Positions 36,725-44,897 of a stretch of DNA of 61,845 nucleotides are shown piece after piece. The translations under genes were made by a program, and so were the position numbers. This DNA is from Peptacetobacter sp. GTDB taxonomy: Bacteria; Bacillota; Clostridia; Peptostreptococcales; Peptostreptococcaceae. The stretch lies in NCBI RefSeq assembly GCF_029264495.1, contig NZ_JARIBH010000081.1:1-61845 (forward strand), in the 5' to 3' direction. Within the stretch, counting starts at the first letter, position 1. Each line of letters begins with the position of its first letter. Below the pieces are notes generated by a model that saw nothing but the letters and a program-made list of their open reading frames with translations, did no database searches and was not told where the DNA came from.

Positions 36725-37816
36725 TTAATATAGTTGTGGTTCTGTCATACCTGGAGAAAACTCAAATATTGCTTTATCCGATTTTCTAACAAGAAAATTT
36801 ATATCCCACATATCTCCTAAATCATCTACAACACAAAATATATAATAATTATTTTTATAGTATTCGTATTTATCTAGTGACATTAGATAATTACTCTGCT
36901 TTGCATAATCATAGTCAAAAGTAAGACTATTGTCTCCAATTTTAGCATATAATATTTTTTTAGCTTCTTCTACACTTATCTCCTTGCCTACATTATTATG
37001 TTCTTCAGCCGTAGAGCACATTCCATCGTGTATTTTTTTGCATTCTATTTGCCAATTTTCAAGACCTAAATTTTCATCTCCATAAGGTAATATGTAATTA
37101 TTAGGATATGCAGCTATAGAAAATTCATAAACTTCCATATTTTTCTTTTTAACAGCTAAATCAACATCTCCCTCTTCACTAGGTACAGCATTTTCATCTA
37201 AATTATAATCCGAAAATACATAGTATTCATCATTTAAATTATATTTTTTATTCCCTATTTCCTCTAGTTCTGGACTATACTCATATTTATAATAATTCTC
37301 TTTCACTGTATCACTTAATGTATTTCCTATCCGTTCGTATGCTTTTTTTATTTCTGGTTTCATTTCATAGAAATATGATTTATATTCTTCTTTTACTTTC
37401 CAACTATTTTCATTTTCTAATATATTCATTTGCCCTCCAGCAAAATAAATATTTGTATCATTTGTATTTTTATTCACTAAATAATTGCACTTTCTAATAT
37501 TTGTAATTTGACCATCTTTATCTGCATCTATTACATTAAATACATAATAATTCTTTTTTATAAAATCTTCCATTATATAATTTTTAGTTGGATTATATTT
37601 ATAAACAACTCTTTCTTTATTATCTCCAGTTATTCTGTATAGTTTATTTATCGCTTCTTTTATTTCTGGTTCTAAAGTTTCTTGGCTTTTTAATATTGGT
37701 CTTATACTATTTTTTTCTCTATTTTCTATATATGTTTTTAAGTTTATTCCTAACATAATACACAGACAAATTACAAGTATACCCAAAATTGTCATCAATG
37801 TGCTTTTATTTTTCAT
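36725..37816 (-). CDS. Uncharacterised membrane-anchored protein with three repeated domains
   Basis: 363 residues from ATG 37816 (the ribosome site is GTGG, weak). One membrane segment at about 8-25, then three copies of a 110-120-residue unit. Each unit has a helix of the type LEPEIKEAINKLYRITGDN, a strand KNYYVFNVIDADKDG, and an ending with (V/R)K..(K/N)...(V/I)(Y/F)EF. Third-copy match: KNNYYIFCVVDDLGDMWDINFLVRKSDKAIFEFSPG. The pattern resembles PepSY-like or inhibitor-like small alpha/beta domains but I cannot assign a family. It follows the 502-residue membrane gene by 59 bases and may belong to the same transcript. Confidence 0.6.
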   Translation of the reverse strand: MKNKSTLMTILGILVICLCIMLGINLKTYIENREKNSIRPILKSQETLEPEIKEAINKLYRITGDNKERVVYKYNPTKNYIMEDFIKKNYYVFNVIDADKDGQITNIRKCNYLVNKNTNDTNIYFAGGQMNILENENSWKVKEEYKSYFYEMKPEIKKAYERIGNTLSDTVKENYYKYEYSPELEEIGNKKYNLNDEYYVFSDYNLDENAVPSEEGDVDLAVKKKNMEVYEFSIAAYPNNYILPYGDENLGLENWQIECKKIHDGMCSTAEEHNNVGKEISVEEAKKILYAKIGDNSLTFDYDYAKQSNYLMSLDKYEYYKNNYYIFCVVDDLGDMWDINFLVRKSDKAIFEFSPGMTEPQLY

Positions 37817-37875
37817 TATAATTTCCACTTTCTCTTTTTAATTAATATTGATTATATATTTATTTTTAGATTTTT

Positions 37876-39381
37876 CTAGAAATAATCTCTATAATTTGTA
37901 AAGTCAAAGTAATCTTCATCTGGATTGTAATCTTGTTTGTATATAATATCCCAATCAGTATAATTATCTATAAGCCAACATTGATTATAATAATCATAGT
38001 AAACTGTCATTCTTTGGGTTTCTATCTGTATCCTTTCATTATCTATAACATATACTGTATCTAGATTAAAACTAGCTTCATTATCATATAAATCAAAATT
38101 ATATATACTAAAATGTTTTACATAAACACTCTTATTTTTATATCTAGGTATAGATATTTTCAATTCTTTTGATAATTGACCATCATCTACTAAATCTCTA
38201 CTAACATAAGAATAGTCAGAATTTGAAACCGCTTTTTCATAATCTATGTAATATTGAGTTAAAAAATCCTCTATTTCCATGAAATACTCTTGAGTATCTG
38301 GATCATAGTCTCCATATTCACTATATCTTGTTGGAAGTGACTTTTTCACTGTTGGTCTTGAAGATATTGTTTTACTACTATTTTTTTCAGGGTTTTTAGG
38401 AACTTTTTTATCATTTTTTTTATTTAGCACTCGCTCTTTTGGGGGATTTTCTGATTCTATATGGTTTAAAGAGTCATCCATATCAGATATACTATCATTA
38501 TCATTGTTATTAATTATTGGAATTTCTAAATTTCTAGCATTGACTGTATATATACCTACATTTAATACCAATAGTACTATTACTACAAATATAGAAGCTT
38601 TTACCCATTTATCCTTGCTATATTTTTTTAATTTTTCGTTTTTTATTTCATTTACAGAACTATTATTCTCTTTTTCTAAATTTTTAATAACATTTTGTGT
38701 TGGCTTATTTTTATTTTTTTTTATTTCTTTTTTTAATTTTTTATATTTATTTAAGTATTTTATAGATTTATTTTTATCCTTAATTTTAGTATCTATTTCA
38801 TACAATTTACTCAATAATCTATAAATCTCTACTAAATATAATTTAGTTTCATTTTTTTCTGAAATAAGTTCCGCTTGCCCAAGTATACTTAATATATATT
38901 TTATCTTTTCATTAAGATATTCTTGGCTAATTATTCCATTTTCTATATTTTCTATTTCTATTTCTGCTATTTTTAATAAGAATAATTCTTGATATTGATA
39001 CTTATCAGACTTTAATTGTTCTATTTTTTTTAATTTAACTTTGTTTTCTTTGAATAAATTCAAATAATCATTTATTAAATTAATACTTATTCTTTTATTT
39101 TTCCTTTCTTCTTCAGTTATTATCTCTTCAAAAGCCTTTATTATATATTTTTCTTTGTCGGTATTTTTTTTTATATACTCTATTTTATCATCTAAATTAT
39201 CTGAATATTTTCTGACTTTTCTTATAAATTCTTCATATTCCTTCTTTTCTTGTTCTATTTTTCTACATAAATTATCCTCTTCCTTGTTAAGTTCTAATAA
39301 ATATTCTTTTTCTAAACTCTTTGAATCATTTAATGGTTCTAATGATTTTCCATTTTTTATTTTACTGTTCTCTTTTTCCAA
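37876..39381 (-). CDS. Single-pass membrane protein: cytoplasmic coiled coil, extracellular NTF2-like tail
   Basis: About 502 residues from TTG 39381, nine bases after AAAGG; the ATG at 39390 overlaps the ribosome site. Residues about 1-255 are charged helices with coiled-coil character. A membrane segment follows (VKASIFVVIVLLVLNVGIYTV, about 263-283). Then a low-complexity linker and a C-terminal domain (about 365-502) with EYFMEIEDFLTQYYIDYEKAVS and RMTVYYDYYNQCWLIDNYTDW, similar to the TcaA/YvbJ extracytoplasmic domain. It is 14 bases after the J-domain gene in the chaperone operon, so it may link that module to the outside. Confidence 0.7.
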   Translation of the reverse strand: MEKENSKIKNGKSLEPLNDSKSLEKEYLLELNKEEDNLCRKIEQEKKEYEEFIRKVRKYSDNLDDKIEYIKKNTDKEKYIIKAFEEIITEEERKNKRISINLINDYLNLFKENKVKLKKIEQLKSDKYQYQELFLLKIAEIEIENIENGIISQEYLNEKIKYILSILGQAELISEKNETKLYLVEIYRLLSKLYEIDTKIKDKNKSIKYLNKYKKLKKEIKKNKNKPTQNVIKNLEKENNSSVNEIKNEKLKKYSKDKWVKASIFVVIVLLVLNVGIYTVNARNLEIPIINNNDNDSISDMDDSLNHIESENPPKERVLNKKNDKKVPKNPEKNSSKTISSRPTVKKSLPTRYSEYGDYDPDTQEYFMEIEDFLTQYYIDYEKAVSNSDYSYVSRDLVDDGQLSKELKISIPRYKNKSVYVKHFSIYNFDLYDNEASFNLDTVYVIDNERIQIETQRMTVYYDYYNQCWLIDNYTDWDIIYKQDYNPDEDYFDFTNYRDYF

Positions 39382-39404
39382 ATATAACATTCCTTTCTAT
39401 AAAT

Positions 39405-40850
39405 TTATTTTCTGTTTTTCTTAATAAATCCCTCAATCTTATTGATAAAACTTGGGCTTATCTCTTCAATCATCTCGTAGATAGATTTATTTTTCATATC
39501 GTCTATCTTTTTTTCTACTCCAATAACAAAATTTTCTTTTCTATCTATTAAATTTTTAGATAAATTTTCTTTTAATGTCAATAATTTTTCTTCATATTTT
39601 ATTTTTAATTCATCAAAATCATAACTAGCTAAATTATCTTTTTCTTCATATTTTAATTTAAAATCAAAGTCATCTTTTTTATAATTAATGCTATTATTTG
39701 CAAATTTTTCTATAGCTATATAAATCTTATCAATCATACTGTATAAATTAGTATAATTTTCTCTTATTTTCTCTACAGAAATTAATATTTTCTCTGGGTC
39801 ATTGATTATACAATTTTTTATTTCATTTATATTTTCATTCTTTTTTACTTTAAATAGTTCCTCTTTATACTTAATAAAGTTAAAAATAATAGGTTCTTTT
39901 AAAATATCCATTATATCCTTATCTTCAAGCAATCTAAATAATTCATTTTTTTTATCAAAATCATTATTTTTTTCTATAAGTAATATTCCTTCTAAATTTC
40001 TATTTCCCAGTCTATTTAAATTGTCTGATATAATAGTAAATGCATCAAACATATTTTCATAATATAATTTATATGCTAATCTTATTGATTCTTTTATAAC
40101 ATAATCTTTTATATTTGAATTCTTATATACTCTATTTAAATTTTTTTCGAGTAAGTACTGTATTTTATATTCATTTCCTTTATACATATAGTTATCTATT
40201 AATATTAGAGAATACCTAAATATTTTAAAATTATTTTCATATTTATCTAAAAATTCATATATAATATTTTCTAATTTAAGATATTCTCCATTCTCAGCAT
40301 ATATATTAGCTAGCATTAAATTTATATCTTCATTTTCTTTCTTTAATGATTTTATTTTTAAAATATATTTTTCTGCATTTACATAATCTTTTTTCATGTA
40401 ATACATTTCTGCTAAATTAATATTATATTCTAATTTATCACTATCTTTTAATAATTCTTTTAATATTTCTTCTGCTTCCTTAAACTTATTGTTTTTTATT
40501 AAAACAGTTGATAATTTACTTTTGATACTTTCTTTTGAATAATTTATTTTTAAAATTTTTTTATAAATTTTTATGGCTTTCTCATACTCAGCATTTAAGC
40601 TTAATTCATCTGCTTCTTTTTCTAATTTTTTTATTTGCATATTCTGTTTTTCTAATTCTTCTTGTAATTTAAAATTATACTCTTCTCTTAATTTAGAATC
40701 CATTAATATTTCATATGCTTCTCTTATTTCAACAAATTTTTCAGGATTTTTCTCTGGCGAGTATTTTTTAACTAATTTAAAATACCGTGCTTTTACTTCT
40801 TTTTTACTTGAATTTATATTTATATTCAATATTTTATATAAATTTTTCAT
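39405..40850 (-). CDS. J-domain-like protein with TPR repeats; HPD motif replaced by SPE
   Basis: 481 residues. Residues 1-65 fit a J-domain (NLYKILNININSSKKEVKARYFKLVKKY, then FVEIREAYEILMDSKLREEYN), but the invariant His-Pro-Asp that stimulates Hsp70 is Ser31-Pro32-Glu33 (YSPEKNP). Residues about 75-220 hold several TPR units (NAEYEKAIKIYKKILKINYSKES, KFKEAEEILKELLKDSD, DYVNAEKYILKIKSLKKEN). The remainder is helical. Genes for GrpE-like, Hsp70 and TPR partners precede it at 25 bases or less. It may dock clients or the Hsp70 without stimulating its ATPase. The start ATG 40850 follows AAGGAG. Confidence 0.82.
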   Translation of the reverse strand: MKNLYKILNININSSKKEVKARYFKLVKKYSPEKNPEKFVEIREAYEILMDSKLREEYNFKLQEELEKQNMQIKKLEKEADELSLNAEYEKAIKIYKKILKINYSKESIKSKLSTVLIKNNKFKEAEEILKELLKDSDKLEYNINLAEMYYMKKDYVNAEKYILKIKSLKKENEDINLMLANIYAENGEYLKLENIIYEFLDKYENNFKIFRYSLILIDNYMYKGNEYKIQYLLEKNLNRVYKNSNIKDYVIKESIRLAYKLYYENMFDAFTIISDNLNRLGNRNLEGILLIEKNNDFDKKNELFRLLEDKDIMDILKEPIIFNFIKYKEELFKVKKNENINEIKNCIINDPEKILISVEKIRENYTNLYSMIDKIYIAIEKFANNSINYKKDDFDFKLKYEEKDNLASYDFDELKIKYEEKLLTLKENLSKNLIDRKENFVIGVEKKIDDMKNKSIYEMIEEISPSFINKIEGFIKKNRK

Positions 40851-40875
40851 CGAATTCTCCTTATTTTAATGCAAG

Positions 40876-42063
40876 TTATTTGTCTATTATATAAGCTATT
40901 TTAGAGTTATTAAATTGACTATATGGATGATTTTTTCTTAATTCTTTTGCTAATTCTTTCGCTTTTTCTATATTATTTTCATCATTCAATATCAATGCAT
41001 AATTATAAAGAATCTCATCATACGCATCGAAATTTTTGTATTTATTTATATATATTTCATAATATTTTATAGCTTCTTCTTTTTTACCTAACTTTAAATT
41101 AGAAGCAGCTATAAAATATATAGCATCTGCTATAATTACTTCATCATCAGAATAATCTAATATATAATTAAACTTCTCAATTGCTTTTTTATATTCTTTA
41201 TCAAAATAATATTGTTCCGATTCTTTTTGTAATTTTAATACTTCATTATGACTATTATTAAAAATAAATTTAATATCCTTATTTAATTTTTCATTTTCTT
41301 TTTTTAATTCATTTTGTAATATTTTTTCTTTCTCTAGTTCTTGTGTTATATTATTTATTTTTTTACTTTCTTTTTTATTATAGTATAAATAATTAAATAA
41401 ATTTAATCCAATAAACAATACTAGGATAACAGAAATAATAGTAATTTTTTTGTTCTGTTTATAATTATTTTCTTTTATCAATAACGTATTCATTTCATTT
41501 TTAATATCATTCGATACTTTCTTATTGATAATTTTATTTTCTGTTTTATTTATTTCTTCTTTATAAAATAATATTTTTTTATTTCCTTTATCTATTTCTT
41601 CTAATGCCTCTAACATTATTTTTGAATTTTTAATATCATCAATTTTTAGGTATAATATTACTAAAATCTCATATACTTCTATAAATTTATCTTCATATTT
41701 TAATATATTTTTAAATATATTTATTGATTCTTCATATCTATCATTATCAAAACAATCTAATGCTATATTATATTTTTCCATAATTTCACTAAATTTATTT
41801 GTTTTTAATTTTTCTTCAATATACTTCTGAGCTAAATTATTAATTTTATTAATTTCTAAACTCTTTTTCCAGTAAAAGTTAGCTTCATTGAAATTGCAGA
41901 GATAGTATTCACATAATCCGAGTAAGTTAAGTATATCGATATCTTTTGAATAGACTTTTATAGCTTTGTCAAGATTTTCTTTTGCTAAAGAAATATTATT
42001 TTTTTTTATAAAATCTAAACTTTTATTATAATACAGATAAGATATGTTTATTAAGTTATCCAT
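40876..42063 (-). CDS. Membrane TPR protein of the chaperone operon
   Basis: 395 residues. N-terminal TPR units (LAKENLDKAIKVYSKDIDILNLLGLCEYYL, RYEESINIFKNILKYEDKFIEVYEILVILYL) face the cytoplasm; one membrane segment at about 207-227 (ITIISVILVLFIGLNLF); then a coiled coil (about 235-275) and two or three more TPR units (EYKKAIEKFNYILDYSDDE, KKEEAIKYYEIYINKYKN). It is 27 bases after the dnaK-like gene and 25 before the J-domain gene. It could tether the Hsp70 module to the membrane. No named family fits the whole. Confidence 0.75.
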   Translation of the reverse strand: MDNLINISYLYYNKSLDFIKKNNISLAKENLDKAIKVYSKDIDILNLLGLCEYYLCNFNEANFYWKKSLEINKINNLAQKYIEEKLKTNKFSEIMEKYNIALDCFDNDRYEESINIFKNILKYEDKFIEVYEILVILYLKIDDIKNSKIMLEALEEIDKGNKKILFYKEEINKTENKIINKKVSNDIKNEMNTLLIKENNYKQNKKITIISVILVLFIGLNLFNYLYYNKKESKKINNITQELEKEKILQNELKKENEKLNKDIKFIFNNSHNEVLKLQKESEQYYFDKEYKKAIEKFNYILDYSDDEVIIADAIYFIAASNLKLGKKEEAIKYYEIYINKYKNFDAYDEILYNYALILNDENNIEKAKELAKELRKNHPYSQFNNSKIAYIIDK

Positions 42064-42090
42064 AACTATGCTCCCTTTTATTATTTATTT

Positions 42091-43905
42091 CTAGTAATAT
42101 AATATTTCAGATAGCTTTTCATCTAATTGACACGCCAAAGATTTATCTTCATTTATAATAGCTTGCTTTAATTTTTCTAATATATCTTCAGCTTTTTTTC
42201 TATCTTCATCGTTCAATGTATTTATTCCCTGATTAAATAATATTATTGTATTTTCCATTCCCATTTCTTCAGCTAAAGGACTATCTTCCCAAGTATATAC
42301 ACTTTTTTCACCTAATTTCTCATTTGTTGTGTTATGTAAATTCAATATATTTTCTATATTTTCTTTTATTGGTTCTGCTGATATATACTTACTTAAATTT
42401 CCACTTTCTTTTATTTCTAATCTTTTATCTACTATTGTTTTATTTGCTTGTTTGCCTGTACTAACTATGGTAGCAGTTACTTCTAATGTACCATTAAGAT
42501 CATATGCAAATGTTATATCTATTGCTTCTTCTCCAGCTGCAGCATTAGGAATTCCATCTAATTCGAATTCATTTATTTTTTCGTTTTGAGATGACAACTT
42601 ATTATAACCTTCATATATATCTATATTTACTGCATTTTGATTCCTTGTACATGTATAATATCTTTTGGTTTTAGAACATGGAATACTACTATCTACTGGG
42701 ATTATACAATCAAATAAATCATTTAAATATTTCCCATTTAGCATTCCTACTATATTTGTTCCCAAGTTATAACTACATTTATCTGTTACAACCAAACTAT
42801 TTTCACTATCTATTTGATTTGATTTTATTCCTGCTTGTATAGCTGCACCCATTGCAACTGCTTCATCTGGATTTACATCATGTCTTATTTTACCTGGAAA
42901 TAATTCTTCTATCAAATTTTGAACTGCAACTATTCTGCTAGATCCTCCAACTGTTAATACTTCATCTATATCACTGTAATTTAATCCAACCGCATACAAA
43001 GCTTCCTGTATTGGTTGTCTTGTAGATTCTATTAAATCCTTTGTTAGCTCATAAAATTTTTCTCTTGTCAATTCCATATTCAATATAATTGGTTTTCCAT
43101 CTATAAGTCCTATAAAATTGGTACTTATATGTGCTACATTTTGGAAAGATAGCATTTCTTTTGCTTTTTTTACACCTTCTTTTAATTCATATTCTATCTC
43201 TGCCTTATCAAGATATCCAATTTCATAAATATCTATTCCATATTCTTTTTTAAATTCTTCAATTACATATTTTTCAATTCTTTCATCGAAATCTTTTCCA
43301 CCTAATTTATTATTTCCTCTACTTGCTTTAACATCCAATACTCCTTTGTATAGTTCTAGTACAGTTACATCAAATGTACCTCCTCCTAAATCATACACAA
43401 GTATATTAGCTTCCTTATCTAGGTTATCTATTCCATAAGCCATTGCGGCAGCAGTTGGTTCGTTTATGATTCTTTCTACTTTTAATCCAGCTAATTTTCC
43501 AGCCTCCTTGGTTGCTTCTCTTTGCTGATTATTGAAATTAGCTGGTACAGTAATTACAGCTTCATCAATTTTTTCACCTAATTTATCCTCTGCATATTCT
43601 TTCATTCTTTTTAATATAAGGGCTGATATTTCATGAGGATATAAATAATCCCCTTGAAATTTAATTTTTATATTTTCACCCATATGCCTTTTTATTTCTT
43701 GTATAGTATCTTTAGGATTCATCTTTCTCATATTATATGCTTCATTTCCTATTACTTCTTTTTTACTTATAATAGTATCGTAAGATATTATTGAAGGTAT
43801 TATTCTATATCCTAATGTATCTTCTATTATTTCTGGTCTTCCATTTTTTATATATGCCATTTCTGAAGTTGTTGTTCCTAAATCTATACCGATTACTTTT
43901 CCCAT
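42091..43905 (-). CDS. Accessory Hsp70 (DnaK-like) chaperone
   Basis: 604 residues. The nucleotide-binding domain is complete: VIGIDLGTTTSEMAYI, PANFNNQQREATKEAGKLAGLKVERIINEPTAAAMAYG, LVYDLGGGTFDVTVLEL, and DEVLTVGGSSRIVAVQNLI. The substrate-binding part (about 370-500, NLGTNIVGML, PCSKTKRYYTC, VNIDIYEG) is divergent and the helical lid is short, ending without an acidic EEVD-like tail. It lies behind a GrpE-like gene and before TPR and J-like genes, and is unlikely to be the housekeeping DnaK, which normally sits with hrcA-grpE-dnaJ. It probably serves the accessory cluster. Confidence 0.88.
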   Translation of the reverse strand: MGKVIGIDLGTTTSEMAYIKNGRPEIIEDTLGYRIIPSIISYDTIISKKEVIGNEAYNMRKMNPKDTIQEIKRHMGENIKIKFQGDYLYPHEISALILKRMKEYAEDKLGEKIDEAVITVPANFNNQQREATKEAGKLAGLKVERIINEPTAAAMAYGIDNLDKEANILVYDLGGGTFDVTVLELYKGVLDVKASRGNNKLGGKDFDERIEKYVIEEFKKEYGIDIYEIGYLDKAEIEYELKEGVKKAKEMLSFQNVAHISTNFIGLIDGKPIILNMELTREKFYELTKDLIESTRQPIQEALYAVGLNYSDIDEVLTVGGSSRIVAVQNLIEELFPGKIRHDVNPDEAVAMGAAIQAGIKSNQIDSENSLVVTDKCSYNLGTNIVGMLNGKYLNDLFDCIIPVDSSIPCSKTKRYYTCTRNQNAVNIDIYEGYNKLSSQNEKINEFELDGIPNAAAGEEAIDITFAYDLNGTLEVTATIVSTGKQANKTIVDKRLEIKESGNLSKYISAEPIKENIENILNLHNTTNEKLGEKSVYTWEDSPLAEEMGMENTIILFNQGINTLNDEDRKKAEDILEKLKQAIINEDKSLACQLDEKLSEILYY

Positions 43906-43927
43906 AATTATATTCTCCTTATAATTT

Positions 43928-44548
43928 TTATTTCTGCATAATTTTTTTATTTTTAACCACTATTACTTTAGCAGATTTAAAAATTGATCCATGTAATTTA
44001 TATCCTTTTTTTATTACTTTTACAATCGTATTTTCTGTAACCATAGGATTGTTTTTAAATTTATCTATATCCTCTATTTTTAAGCATTCATGTAATTTAG
44101 AATCATATATTTGCATTATAGGATTTATTTCTTCAATATCTATACTGCTTAAATATCTATTTATATTTTTATTTACATTATCCAATATTATTTTTAAATT
44201 TTTATCTTCAGTTGCATTTGCATACTCATTTATACTCTCAACTTGATCCAAAATATCAATTATTCTTTTGTATATATCTATATTCTTATTCTTTTCTTTA
44301 TCTAATTCTTTTTCTTTCATATAAATATCATTATCTTTTTTTCTTATTTTTTCATCTAGTATTTCTATTATCTTATTACCTTTTGTATCATTTCTAAACC
44401 ATCTATTTAAATTCTCATATAAGTCATTTATATTCGAATCTATTTTACTTATAGCATTAACATAACTTACTAAATCATTATCTATATTCACATCTATATT
44501 TAAATCTTCATCTATTTTCTTTTTTTTAAAATCTTTATTTATATCCAT
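43928..44548 (-). CDS. Divergent GrpE-like nucleotide exchange factor
   Basis: 206 residues from ATG 44548, six bases after AAGGAG; an upstream extension to 44587 passes through that site and is rejected. A long charged helix (about 60-110) is followed by a C-terminal small beta domain with ENTIVKVIKKGYKLHGSIFKSAKVIVVK, which matches the end of GrpE (VLQKGYKLNGRVIRPAMVKV type). The match is only clear at the C-terminus. Its place 22 bases before an Hsp70 gene supports the call. Confidence 0.72.
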   Translation of the reverse strand: MDINKDFKKKKIDEDLNIDVNIDNDLVSYVNAISKIDSNINDLYENLNRWFRNDTKGNKIIEILDEKIRKKDNDIYMKEKELDKEKNKNIDIYKRIIDILDQVESINEYANATEDKNLKIILDNVNKNINRYLSSIDIEEINPIMQIYDSKLHECLKIEDIDKFKNNPMVTENTIVKVIKKGYKLHGSIFKSAKVIVVKNKKIMQK

Positions 44549-44620
44549 ACATTTCTCCTTCATTATTTTCATATTGTAACTTTCCAATTTAAATGCTATT
44601 TACATTAAATTTTATACATA

Positions 44621-44660
44621 ATAAAAGCACCGTTCTTTATTATAAAAAATATGCTTTTAT
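44621..44660 (-). terminator. Possible terminator between the nuclease-like and chaperone blocks
   Basis: ATAAAAGCA (44621-44629) pairs with TGCTTTTAT (44652-44660) around a 22-base loop, with T-rich DNA after it on the minus strand. It lies in a 350-base AT-rich gap (44549-44897) that otherwise shows no gene. The gap may hold the chaperone operon promoter. Confidence 0.5.
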
Positions 44661-44897
44661 CATTAAATGATTATCTTATAAAACTATCTATTTGTTAGTT
44701 GGATATATTAGTTTTTTAATTTATTTCAAAATAAAAGGATAACACAAATTTATTATAAAATAAAATTTTTATTAAAATATTTTTAAGTAAATTTATATTT
44801 ATTTTACTTATATAATTTTTGTATATTTTAAAACTAAAAGAAGTAAAAAGTAAAAAAATATTATCAATATCTTACATATACTATATTTAATTTATTT

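Noticed and set aside
37876-39390. ATG 39390 as the start of the coiled-coil membrane protein
   Set aside because: It touches the AAAGGA ribosome site directly; TTG 39381 has normal spacing.
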